Below are positions 53,763 through 61,120 of a stretch of DNA of 61,120 nucleotides, piece after piece. The DNA is from Desulfobacterales bacterium (lineage in GTDB: Bacteria > Desulfobacterota > Desulfobacteria > Desulfobacterales > JALSRD01): NCBI GenBank assembly GCA_026984935.1, contig JALSRD010000042.1, forward strand, positions 1 through 61,120, read 5' to 3'. A program made the translations under genes and the position numbers. The notes beneath the pieces were generated by a model. That model saw only the letters and a program-made list of their open reading frames with translations. It was not told the origin of the DNA and searched no databases. How positions within the stretch are numbered: the first letter of the stretch is position 1; each line of letters opens with the position of its first letter.

Positions 53763-54600
53763 CGCATGCATCGCAAACCACACCCATCCTATGGTGCCCC
53801 TGCCAACGGATCTCCAGGCCGGCGGCCAACCGCCGCAGCAGGTCAGAAGTATTTTGTTCGACATCTACGGCACCCTCTTTATCAGTGCATCCGGCGAAAT
53901 CGGAACGGCTGCGGGGCCATCCGGCAAACAGCATGCGGCGCTGGCGAAGCTGCTGGAAAAGTTCGGCATCCCGGAAAGCCCGTCTGGTTTACGACAGCGG
54001 CTCGAAGAAGCCATCCGGCAGGAGCACCGCCGGCTCCGGCGCCGGGGCGTGGATTTTCCGGAAGTGCGCATCGAACACATCTGGATGGAACTGCTGAAAC
54101 TTCGGGACCTGATGGCGGCCAAGCGTTTCGCATTCCAGTTCGAATGTATTGTCAACCCCACCTATCCCATGCCGCACCTGTCCCGCCTGCTGGCCGCCTG
54201 CCGGACGGCAAAAGTACCCATGGGCCTGATCTCCAACGCGCAGTTCTACACGCCTTGCCTGTTTCACCGGCATCTGGGCGCGCGCCTGGCCGACCTGGGG
54301 TTCGATCCGCACCTGACTTTTTTCTCCCACCGCCGGGGCGTGGCCAAACCCTCGCTAACGCTGTTTGCGCTGGCGGCCCAACGGCTGCAGCAGCAGGGCA
54401 TCGCGGCCTGCAACACACTTTACGTCGGCAACGACATGCTAAACGATGTGTATCCGGCCGCACAGACCGGTTTCATGACCGCCCTGTTCGCCGGTGACCG
54501 GCGCTCGTTGCGCCTGCGACACGAAAACCCACTGTGCCATGGACTTTCGCCGGACCTGGTGATCACGGATCTCGGCCAGCTGATCGCCCACCTGCCCTGA
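53752..54600 (+). CDS. HAD-superfamily hydrolase
   Basis: A 282-residue protein. HAD motif I is 'LFDIYGTLF' (nucleophile Asp then the second Asp replaced by Tyr), motif II 'GLISNAQF', motif III Lys in 'GVAKPSLTLF', motif IV 'YVGNDMLNDV'. The acid/base Asp two residues after the nucleophile is not conserved (D-I-Y), which occurs in some HAD subfamilies but weakens a phosphatase assignment. It overlaps the glycosyltransferase gene by 11 bases. It could act as a phosphatase in the same pathway; unproven. Confidence 0.75.
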   Translation: MKPSACIANHTHPMVPLPTDLQAGGQPPQQVRSILFDIYGTLFISASGEIGTAAGPSGKQHAALAKLLEKFGIPESPSGLRQRLEEAIRQEHRRLRRRGVDFPEVRIEHIWMELLKLRDLMAAKRFAFQFECIVNPTYPMPHLSRLLAACRTAKVPMGLISNAQFYTPCLFHRHLGARLADLGFDPHLTFFSHRRGVAKPSLTLFALAAQRLQQQGIAACNTLYVGNDMLNDVYPAAQTGFMTALFAGDRRSLRLRHENPLCHGLSPDLVITDLGQLIAHLP

Positions 54601-54780
54601 AATCCCGGATGGCCGGCACCTGGCGCCGCCGACCGCATTTTTTTGTTTGACCGCGGGCCCGTGTATCCCGTATCATAAGCCCCGACAGATTCCCCCGGCG
54701 CCTCAGCGGTGCCCGACCGTTGCGTTCGAAATTGCCGGCGGTCAGCGCCACCCCGGGGACAGACAACGATTGGAGCCAAC

Positions 54781-55938
54781 ATGGATTTGAAGCCGCCGGA
54801 CCTGCCGGACATTGCCAGGCGCATTGCGGATATTCGTGAGGTCATCATCGCCAATATCGTGCTCCTGGGGCAGGTGCCGGCGCCGACCTTTCACGAATCG
54901 CGGAAGGCGGCTGCATTCTGCGAACGACTGAACGAATCCCAGATCGACGAGTGTACCACTGACGGCTACAACAACCCCATCGGCATCATCCGCGGCAGCG
55001 CCCCCTCCAAACCGCCGATCTTTCTGGTCGCCCACCTGGATACCTTTTTCGACAAGGAGATCATCTACAACTTTACGGTGGGCAAGACCTATATCGAAGG
55101 GCCCGGCCTGCTGGACAACTCCGTGGGTGTCGGTGTGCTGGCCTCCATGCCCCAGATCCTGCGATTCCTGGATTTGCGCTTCGAATCCGACATCGTACTG
55201 GCCGGCGTTATCCAGTCTCTAGGACACGGAAACCTGCGCGGCATCCGGCACCTGCTGAAAACATGGGTGACGCCCATCCGCGGCGCCATCAGCATCGAAG
55301 GCGTCGAACTCGGACGTCTCAACTACTTTTCAGACGGCATGATCCGCTGTGAAATCCAGTGCAGTGTCAACCCGGCAACCGGGTTTACCGAAAAGCATCA
55401 GCCCAACGCCATCCTGGTGCTCAATGAGATGATCAACCAGATCATGGAACTGGGGGTTCCCCAGCGGCCGCGCTCGCAGATCATCATCGGCAAGATATCC
55501 GGCGGCATAACCCACGGCCGCATGGCGCACCACGCCAGCCTGGGGATGGAGATTCACAGCGATGCCATGAGGGTGGTCAAGTCGCTTTACCAGAAAATTA
55601 AGGATATCGTCGACGGTTTCAACCAGGAGTACGACGTCAACCTGAAGCTGAAGATTATCAGCAACCTGCACGCCGCGCGCCTGAAATTCAACCATCCCCT
55701 GGTGAAAAGTGCGGTGGAGGTGATGCAGCAGCTCAAATTGAAACCGGTCAGCGAAGCCAGCGAATCCGAGCTTTCGATCCTGCTGGCGCGCGGTATTCCC
55801 TCCGTGACCCTGGGAATCACTCACGGCGAAAACAAGTACGAGGAAAATGCGCGTGTTAAGATCCAACCCATGTTTAAAGGCATCGCCCAGATCCTGGGTG
55901 TCATGGCGGCCATAGACAGGGGAGTCTGCGATGGATAA
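54781..55938 (+). CDS. M20-peptidase-like protein with lost catalytic glutamates
   Basis: A 385-residue protein. The M20 fold is visible: 'FLVAHLDTFFD' (metal His/Asp), 'GPGLLDNSVGVGVL' (bridging Asp), 'GAISIEGVELGR', and 'TLGITHGENKYEENARV' near the end. Where M20 enzymes have the catalytic Glu-Glu pair before G.G.LRG, this protein reads 'VIQSLGHGNLRGIR', so both glutamates are gone. Hydrolase activity is doubtful. GGAG precedes the ATG at 54781. The last eight bases overlap the glucosyl-phosphoglycerate synthase gene, so the two proteins are made together. Confidence 0.75.
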   Translation: MDLKPPDLPDIARRIADIREVIIANIVLLGQVPAPTFHESRKAAAFCERLNESQIDECTTDGYNNPIGIIRGSAPSKPPIFLVAHLDTFFDKEIIYNFTVGKTYIEGPGLLDNSVGVGVLASMPQILRFLDLRFESDIVLAGVIQSLGHGNLRGIRHLLKTWVTPIRGAISIEGVELGRLNYFSDGMIRCEIQCSVNPATGFTEKHQPNAILVLNEMINQIMELGVPQRPRSQIIIGKISGGITHGRMAHHASLGMEIHSDAMRVVKSLYQKIKDIVDGFNQEYDVNLKLKIISNLHAARLKFNHPLVKSAVEVMQQLKLKPVSEASESELSILLARGIPSVTLGITHGENKYEENARVKIQPMFKGIAQILGVMAAIDRGVCDG

Positions 55939-56905
55939 CAGCTGGCTGCAGAAAAACACCTTTTACCATTCCCAGTTCAGCAACCTGGAACATCTGGTGC
56001 TTGAGAAGCGCCGTAAGGGACTATCCATTTCCCTTTGCCTGCCCACGCTCAACGAAGAAAAAACCATCGCCAAAGAAATCATCATCATGAAGTCGGAGCT
56101 GATGACGCGCTTCCCGCTGCTGGACGAGATCATCGTGGTGGACTCCGGCTCCACCGACCGCACCCTGGAAATCGCCGCCGAGTACGGCGCCGACGTCTAC
56201 ACGGCCTCCGATATTCTACCCGATCTGAAAGACTTCAAAGGCAAGGGTGAAAACCTCTGGAAGGCGCTTTACGTAACCCGCGGCGATATCATCGTCTACC
56301 TGGATGCCGACATCAAGAATGTGCACCACCGCTTCGTTTATGCCCTGGTGGCCCCCCTGTTGCTCTACGACCATATCCGGTACAGCAAGGCCTTTTACGA
56401 CCGGCCCATTTCAGTCGGGGACCAGAGGCTGCGGCCCACCGGCGGCGGACGTGTAACCGAACTGGTCATCCGACCGCTTTTCTCACTGTTCTTCCCGGAG
56501 CTCACGCAGATCATCCAGCCCCTTTCGGGAGAGTATGCCGGCTTCAGAAGCGTATTCGAGAAAATCCCCTTTCCCATCGGCTACGGCATCGAAACCAGCA
56601 TGATTCTGGACATCAGTGCCAAATGGGGTCTAGACGCCATTGCCCAGGTGGATCTGGACCGGCGCATCCACCGCAACCAGAGCACCAAGGCGCTGGGAAA
56701 GATGGCCTTTGTCATCATGCAGACCTTTTTGAAGCGTCTGGTGACGCGTGGCCAGATCACCCTGCAGGATGAACTCTTCAACGAAATGATCCAGTACAGC
56801 CTGAAAGACAACGAATATTGCCCGGAGATCCATCAGATCGGGGGCCACGAGCGCCCTCCCATGATCGAAATACCCGCCTACCGCAAGAAATTTCAACGCT
56901 CTTAA
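55931..56905 (+). CDS. gpgS: Glucosyl-3-phosphoglycerate synthase (GT2/GT81 family)
   Basis: A 324-residue GT-A enzyme. The N-terminal 'LCLPTLNEEKTI', 'IIVVDSGSTDRT', 'GKGENLWKALYVTRGDIIVYLDADI' (DxD metal site near residue 125), 'RPTGGGRVTELVIRPL', 'QPLSGEYAGFRSVFEKIPFPIGYGIE' and 'GLDAIAQVDL' segments match GpgS. It transfers glucose from a nucleotide sugar to 3-phosphoglycerate; a phosphatase then gives glucosylglycerate, a compatible solute. The nearby HAD protein is a candidate phosphatase but lacks a usual residue. Followed by a terminator-like hairpin. Confidence 0.87.
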   Translation: MDNSWLQKNTFYHSQFSNLEHLVLEKRRKGLSISLCLPTLNEEKTIAKEIIIMKSELMTRFPLLDEIIVVDSGSTDRTLEIAAEYGADVYTASDILPDLKDFKGKGENLWKALYVTRGDIIVYLDADIKNVHHRFVYALVAPLLLYDHIRYSKAFYDRPISVGDQRLRPTGGGRVTELVIRPLFSLFFPELTQIIQPLSGEYAGFRSVFEKIPFPIGYGIETSMILDISAKWGLDAIAQVDLDRRIHRNQSTKALGKMAFVIMQTFLKRLVTRGQITLQDELFNEMIQYSLKDNEYCPEIHQIGGHERPPMIEIPAYRKKFQRS

Positions 56906-56923
56906 GGCCCTGCGCCCACCGGA

Positions 56924-56975
56924 GGGAAAAGCCGAAGCGCCCTGGGGTTCACCCCCGGCCGCCAGGCTTTTTCCC
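56924..56975 (+). terminator. Terminator-like hairpin after gpgS
   Basis: GGGAAAAGCC (56924-56933) pairs with GGCTTTTTCCC (56965-56975) with one bulge; an inner GGGG-TTCA-CCCC stem lies between. Ends in a T-run that belongs to the stem, so efficiency is uncertain. Confidence 0.45.
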
Positions 56976-57081
56976 TATCAAAATAAGCCCTTCACCCTAT
57001 GGACAACCGCGGCAGGCTGTCTTATTGTAGAAGTGCATAAGTACGCCTTGCGAGAACCCAGTGTATGCATAAGGAGGTGAA

Positions 57082-57660
57082 ATGGATACGCGACTTTATT
57101 CCCCGAATGAATGGCCGGCCGTTTCCTTTCCCTATGACATCCCGCAGGATGTGGTGCGGCTTCGCGGCCGCCGGTCTCCGTTGCGCGGCAGGGTGGAAAC
57201 GCCTGCGCCGGCAGCTGCGCGCATGGAACGCCGCAGCATGCCCCGCTATGCGCTAAACTGCACAGCCGTTGCCCTGGTTGGATCCGACGCCGAAAAATTC
57301 CGCAATATCTGCAAAATGAGCCTGGCGGAAATCGCCTGCGCCGTATTTAAATCCAACCCGGTCAGCATCGGTGAAATCACCGACATCAACATGCAGGGCA
57401 TGGCTTTTCAGTACATTGAAAGGCCTGAGCGGCCGGATGATTTTACCCACCTGGATATTCTGGTGGCGGAAAACGACTTTTACTTAAAGGACCTGCAGGT
57501 TAAGGTTATCTCCGATGTTGCCGTCCCCGAAGACATACGCCTGGGGTCCTTTAAAACACGGCGCACAGGGGTCCGGTTCATCGATCTGGACGCCGACCAA
57601 AAATCTGCGCTGCACACCTTTATCCGCAATTTCACCAGCCGGGTGCCGCTCACCCACTAG
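57082..57660 (+). CDS. PilZ-domain protein (c-di-GMP binding)
   Basis: A 192-residue protein. The PilZ signature lies at residues ~52-58 ('ERRSMPRY', the RxxxR-type site) and ~95-102 ('DINMQGMAF', the D/NxSxxG-type site with Met in place of Ser). The first 50 residues are unrelated, Pro/Arg-rich and probably disordered. AAGGAGGT precedes the ATG. The protein probably binds c-di-GMP, although the altered second motif lowers certainty. Confidence 0.7.
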   Translation: MDTRLYSPNEWPAVSFPYDIPQDVVRLRGRRSPLRGRVETPAPAAARMERRSMPRYALNCTAVALVGSDAEKFRNICKMSLAEIACAVFKSNPVSIGEITDINMQGMAFQYIERPERPDDFTHLDILVAENDFYLKDLQVKVISDVAVPEDIRLGSFKTRRTGVRFIDLDADQKSALHTFIRNFTSRVPLTH

Positions 57661-57723
57661 CGGTATTCCGGCTGTCACGGATCTTTCACCGGTTTTTCGG
57701 GTGGCAAAAGGGTTGATGGGCTG

Positions 57724-58173
57724 ATGTACAAACGTATTCTCGTACCGCTGGACGGATCCAAGCGCGCAGAGCGGATTCTGCCGCATGTCAAAGCCATTGC
57801 GCAGGCAAACGCTGCCAAGGTCGTTTTGCTCCAGGTCATCAATCCGTTCGTGCCGGTGATTGATCCGCATGCCTTTATGCAGGAACGCAGCCGTGAGGAG
57901 CTGGAACGTATTATCCGGGAAGCGGAGAGCTACCTTGAAACGCTGCGCAACGATTTCGCCGCGGCATCCATCGACGCCGAGTTCCTGGTTGCCCAGGGAC
58001 CGGTGGCCGAATCCATCATCAGTACCGCCCAGAATATGGATGTGGACATGATCGCCATGGCCAGTCATGGCCGCAGCGGGCTGTCGCGGGTATTTTACGG
58101 CAGCGTGGCAGCCGCCGTGCTGCAGCGCATCGACCGGCCGCTGCTGTTGATCCGCGCCCGCGACAAAGGCTGA
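57724..58173 (+). CDS. Universal stress protein (UspA family)
   Basis: A 149-residue single USP domain. N-terminal 'RILVPLDGSKRAERILP' and the ATP-binding motif 'ASHGRSGLSRVFYGSVAAAVL' (G-x2-G-x9-G-S/T). An ATP-binding, dimeric stress protein. The start lies 63 bases after the PilZ gene. Confidence 0.92.
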   Translation: MYKRILVPLDGSKRAERILPHVKAIAQANAAKVVLLQVINPFVPVIDPHAFMQERSREELERIIREAESYLETLRNDFAAASIDAEFLVAQGPVAESIISTAQNMDVDMIAMASHGRSGLSRVFYGSVAAAVLQRIDRPLLLIRARDKG

Positions 58174-58246
58174 CATGCGCGGCCCTGCTGTGGCCCGCGG
58201 CACCCAGGCGCAACCGGACCTGTCAAAACCAAACCCACCTGCGGGG

Positions 58247-58274
58247 TTGACTTCACCCCACCAATTCCTATGTT
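58247..58274 (+). promoter_or_regulatory. Candidate promoter for the SDR gene
   Basis: TTGACT (58247-58252), 16-base spacer, TATGTT (58269-58274). Leader of ~85 bases to the SDR start. Confidence 0.4.
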
Positions 58275-58366
58275 AGCTGCAGAGTCCGCCGAAACGTGCC
58301 CTCGCCGTGCATGCCTTGCCGGCCGGCAACGCCGCGTGCGCCGAACTTTAAAAGGAGAGAACCGAC

Positions 58367-59176
58367 ATGTCGAAGCAACCGGTGGTCATCGTAACCGGCG
58401 CCTCCCGCGGACTGGGAAAGGCCGTATCTCTGTGGCTGGCGGCGGCCGGTGTGCGCTTGGTCCTGACCGCACGTTCGCATGACGAACTGGAAAAAACACA
58501 GCAGGCAGCGGCTGCCGCCGGTGCCCAAACGCACATTCAAAGCGGCGACATCGCCGACCCGCAGCACTGCCGCAGAACGGCCGAGGCGGCGCTTGCAACT
58601 TTCAACCGCATCGACGGCCTGGTCAACAATGCCGGCACCTTCGAGCCGCTTGCAACGGTAGCCGCCGCACCGGTTGACGCATGGAAGCACTCCCTGGCCG
58701 TCAACCTGCTGGGCCCTTTCTACCTGACGAGATACTGCCTGCCGGCGCTGCGGCGTTCTGCCGGCCGGATCGTCAACGTCAGCAGCGGAGCTGCGACGCA
58801 CGTGATCGCCGGCGCCAGCGCTTACTGCGCCGCCAAGGCGGCGTTGAACCAATTCACACGCGTGCTGGCCGCCGAGGAGCAGGACATCACGGCAGTGGCC
58901 GTGCGCCCCGGTGTGGTGGATACCCGCATGCAGGAATTCATTCGCAGAAGGGGTCCGCGTGTCATGCCGCGCGAACAGGCGGATTTTTACCTCGACCTCA
59001 AAGCTTCCGGAAGGCTGGAACCGCCGCAGGTTCCGGGACGATCCGTCGCCTGGCTGGTGTTGAAAGCCCCCCATGACTGGAGCGGAGCCTTCATGAACTA
59101 CGACGATGCGCGAATCGCCGCATCGTCACTGGCCATGTTCGGCGACGCAACACAACCCGCTCCGGATAACGGCTGA
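58367..59176 (+). CDS. Short-chain dehydrogenase/reductase
   Basis: A 269-residue classical SDR. Cofactor motif 'VTGASRGLG' (TGxxxGxG), 'NNAG' at ~residue 88, catalytic Ser in 'IVNVSSGAA', and 'YCAAK' (Tyr-x3-Lys). The basic Arg in 'VLTARSHDEL' suggests NADP(H). AAAGGAGA precedes the ATG. Substrate unknown. Confidence 0.9.
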   Translation: MSKQPVVIVTGASRGLGKAVSLWLAAAGVRLVLTARSHDELEKTQQAAAAAGAQTHIQSGDIADPQHCRRTAEAALATFNRIDGLVNNAGTFEPLATVAAAPVDAWKHSLAVNLLGPFYLTRYCLPALRRSAGRIVNVSSGAATHVIAGASAYCAAKAALNQFTRVLAAEEQDITAVAVRPGVVDTRMQEFIRRRGPRVMPREQADFYLDLKASGRLEPPQVPGRSVAWLVLKAPHDWSGAFMNYDDARIAASSLAMFGDATQPAPDNG

Positions 59177-59183
59177 TTTCCCC

Positions 59184-60074
59184 ATGTACAGCACCTCGCT
59201 TTTACGCCATACTCCCGCCTTCGTCCGTCATGCCGCCAAAATGCTGAATACGCGCCAGGGCCTGCAGCAGCAAATTCTGGGTGCCCCCCCGGCTGAAGCC
59301 GGACTTTCCGCCGTACTGCTGCCAATCGCCGAGTCGTCAACAGTCAACGGGGCCGGCAAAGGCCCCTGCCTGCTCTTCAACAAGCGTTCGGTGCACATCC
59401 GCCAGGCAGGGGATCTCTGTTTCCCGGGCGGCAGCGTCTCCTGCCCCACAGACCGGCTTTTGGCAAAGGTGCTGGCGCTGCCCCTCTTGCCCCTGGCACG
59501 TTGGCACGTTTGGTCCCGGCTGCGCCGGAAAGACCCGGCTGCGGCCCGGCGCATCGCCATTGGTGTTGCCACCGGGTTGCGGGAGAGTTTTGAGGAGATG
59601 CGCCTGAATCCGTTCGGTGTCAGGGTCATCGCCGCCCTGCCGCTGGAAAAGCTGATCATGTTCCGACGCAGCATTTTCCCGGTTGCCGTCTGGATTTCGC
59701 ACCAGCGTCGCTTCTTTCCCAACAGTGAAGTGGAAAAAATTATCTGCGTCCCCCTGGCGCGCTTATTGAATCCGCAGCATTATCTGCGCTACCGGGTGCG
59801 CTATGCCCACCTGCCGGCGGAAAAACGCGCGCGCCGCACCGAAGATTTTCCCTGCTTTCGTCTGCAGACGGGAGACGGCAGCGAGCTGCTGTGGGGTGCC
59901 ACCTACCGCATCACCATGGCATTTCTCAAGGCCGTGCTCGGTTTCGAACCACCACCGCCGGCATCCCGACCGGTGGTCATCCGCAGTCTCGACAGGGCAT
60001 ATCTGACAGGCCCCCGGCCGCAGCTTGCGCAAAAAAAAAACATCCCGTCCCCTCCGCAGGGGCGGCACTTATAG
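59184..60074 (+). CDS. NUDIX hydrolase, CoA-pyrophosphatase-like, with split Nudix box
   Basis: A 296-residue protein. 'SVHIRQAGDLCFPGGSVS' resembles the start of the CoA-diphosphatase Nudix region, and 'GLRESFEEMRLNPFGV' is the RE-x2-EE core. The segment between them is extended by ~50 residues containing a hydrophobic stretch, and the usual Gly after EE-x is Arg. Metal-binding glutamates are intact, so activity is plausible. Starts 7 bases after the SDR stop; likely co-transcribed. Confidence 0.75.
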   Translation: MYSTSLLRHTPAFVRHAAKMLNTRQGLQQQILGAPPAEAGLSAVLLPIAESSTVNGAGKGPCLLFNKRSVHIRQAGDLCFPGGSVSCPTDRLLAKVLALPLLPLARWHVWSRLRRKDPAAARRIAIGVATGLRESFEEMRLNPFGVRVIAALPLEKLIMFRRSIFPVAVWISHQRRFFPNSEVEKIICVPLARLLNPQHYLRYRVRYAHLPAEKRARRTEDFPCFRLQTGDGSELLWGATYRITMAFLKAVLGFEPPPPASRPVVIRSLDRAYLTGPRPQLAQKKNIPSPPQGRHL

Positions 60075-60163
60075 ATGAGCGTTGCCCGGCAATGTTCCGT
60101 CTGCCGTGAGATTTCTGATTCTGCAGTTTTAGCGTGCGATATATCCCCGGGGAAACCGACCGC

Positions 60164-60790
60164 TCAGTCCGTAGACAATGCCTGCTGCAGCTCTTCCGGA
60201 TCGAATGCTTCGATGGCCTTGCCCTTCTCGACAACGGACACGATGTGGTCGTAGGCGTTCGCATGGGCCGCCAGGGCGGCCTCAAAGCGTCGACAGACTG
60301 GATCGTCCGCACCCAGTCGCGCGTTCAGTTCATCCCGGATGGCTTTCCCTTTTTCGAAGTAATGCCGGATCTTCGACAGGAGCTGTTTGCGGTTTTCATG
60401 ACGCTGGCGCTCTCTTAAAATAATCGGCAGCAGGCGTTGCACGGAATACTCGATCAGTGCATCGCGCGGGGCATCGTAATCCCTGGCCACTTGTTCCAGT
60501 GAAAGCAGCGATTTCCGGCTGATGACGAAGGTCTTCTGGATGCGCTTGAGCCGCTTCAACTCGATCCGTTGTGCCTGCCGGGCAATGGCTGCCAGTGCAT
60601 CGATGTCTTCCGACAGGTGGTCGAACAGTGATTTCTGCTTGATGCCCAGTTGCGTCGCCACGACGGTAATGGCGTCGATGCATCCGGCGGTCAATTTAAA
60701 AGTCGCCCGCACGGATTGTTTACCCCGCAAGTCGGCATCCACGCGCTGGGCCAAGCTGGCACCCTTTTCTTGTGTTACTTTTTTCGGCAT
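60164..60790 (-). CDS. Unknown helical protein with two ribbon-helix-helix-like segments
   Basis: A 208-residue, basic, mostly helical protein. Residues ~27-60 ('VRATFKLTAGCIDAITVVAT') and ~87-120 ('KTFVISRKSLLSLEQVARDY') each look like a beta strand followed by two helices, as in ribbon-helix-helix DNA-binding proteins, so it may be a double-RHH protein. The C-terminal half is coiled-coil-like. GAGGA precedes the ATG. I do not recognise a family. It is divergent from the Hsp20-like gene. Confidence 0.65.
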   Translation of the reverse strand: MPKKVTQEKGASLAQRVDADLRGKQSVRATFKLTAGCIDAITVVATQLGIKQKSLFDHLSEDIDALAAIARQAQRIELKRLKRIQKTFVISRKSLLSLEQVARDYDAPRDALIEYSVQRLLPIILRERQRHENRKQLLSKIRHYFEKGKAIRDELNARLGADDPVCRRFEAALAAHANAYDHIVSVVEKGKAIEAFDPEELQQALSTD

Positions 60791-60936
60791 AGGATCCTCT
60801 ATGTCATATCCATCTGAATTTGTGTAAACTTACAACTGCCGATTTTACTTAAAGTGACGGTTCACGTGGCGACGCATCCTCATTACTAATATATATATTT
60901 AATTATAATAATGCAACAAATATTTTGTATTTCTTC

Positions 60937-60964
60937 TTGACATAATCTCATTTGTTTTTATCTT
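60937..60964 (+). promoter_or_regulatory. Candidate promoter for the Hsp20-like gene
   Basis: TTGACA (60937-60942), 16 bases, TATCTT (60959-60964), in a strikingly AT-rich patch (60889-60960) of the 268-base divergent gap. No heat-shock sigma-32 box is evident. Confidence 0.4.
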
Positions 60965-61058
60965 TTCGTCATAAAACAAAGGATGCGGTCGCCAGCGCAA
61001 CCCATGCCGGCAGTATCGGGAAAAACAAACTTTTTCAGACTTAAGGGAGGTGCCAGCG

Positions 61059-61120
61059 ATGTTATACGGAAGGATCTACGGATTGCCCAGATGGAGAGTG
61101 AAGAGTCCCTTTGAAGATCT
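61059..61120 (+). CDS. N-terminus of an Hsp20/alpha-crystallin-like protein (cut by the window end)
   Basis: Twenty codons are visible, MLYGRIYG followed by LPRWRVKSPFED, with AGGGAGG eight bases before the ATG. The opening 'RIYG..R...SPFED' resembles N-termini of bacterial small heat-shock proteins, where this leads into '...RMRREMD'. The alpha-crystallin domain is outside the window, so this is a tentative call. Confidence 0.5.
   Translation, partial: MLYGRIYGLPRWRVKSPFED

Noticed and set aside
1-61120. CRISPR arrays, insertion sequences, integrases, tRNA or rRNA genes
   Set aside because: None seen on reading both strands; no direct-repeat arrays or transposase motifs. Small tRNA genes could be missed by eye.

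Overview
The window is GC-rich, gene-dense bacterial chromosome with no rRNA or tRNA, CRISPR array, phage or transposase gene that I can see. The gene content points to an anaerobic member of the Desulfobacterota (former Deltaproteobacteria, Desulfobacterales-like). The main clues are a heterodisulfide-reductase-type HdrCBA cluster, a selenocysteine-containing SelD, a complex I operon with fused NuoB-C-D, and many PAS/hybrid histidine kinases. This assignment rests on gene content only.

Layout. 0.1-3.1 kb: a secreted parvulin PPIase, a cupin, a small membrane protein and a YpsA-like 'molybdenum carrier' protein. 3.1-12.4 kb, minus strand: an apparent operon of LuxR-type response regulator, SpoT-like HD alarmone hydrolase homologue, PAS histidine kinase, RND membrane fusion protein, RND pump and TolC-like outer membrane channel. 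12.6-15.3 kb, plus strand: a cupin, a single-chain HisH-HisF of the kind known from fungi and plants, and a dimethylargininase-like hydrolase. 15.6-17.3 kb: a PAS hybrid kinase. 17.5-31.9 kb: a complete 14-subunit NADH:quinone oxidoreductase operon in 12 genes (nuoA, nuoBCD, E-N), tightly packed and often translationally coupled.

32-42.7 kb: a membrane protein, an MBL-fold hydrolase, a CitE-like CoA-ester lyase, a two-lobed M16 peptidase, a protein with two tandem periplasmic solute-binding domains coupled by an ATGA overlap to a hybrid histidine kinase, and a zinc-ribbon membrane protein. 43.1-47.9 kb: a 60-residue unknown protein, HdrC, HdrB and HdrA. The HdrA reading frame breaks one nucleotide out of phase just before its C-terminal two-cluster ferredoxin domain. 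48.0-49.1 kb, minus strand: selD, with an in-frame UGA at the active-site position followed by a SECIS-like hairpin. 49.5-56.9 kb: a DUF255 thioredoxin-fold protein, a TerB-like protein, a glycosyltransferase, a HAD hydrolase, an M20-like protein lacking its catalytic glutamates, and a glucosyl-3-phosphoglycerate synthase (compatible-solute synthesis). 57-61.1 kb: PilZ, universal stress protein, SDR, NUDIX, an unknown double ribbon-helix-helix-like protein, and the first 20 codons of an apparent Hsp20.

How it fits together. The Nuo complex and the cytoplasmic HdrABC module are electron-transfer machinery. SelD supplies selenophosphate for selenoproteins, including itself. The efflux operon carries its own two-component regulators and a putative alarmone hydrolase. 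A ~92-bp imperfect palindromic repeat occurs twice, once inside the efflux operon and once upstream of the hdr cluster.
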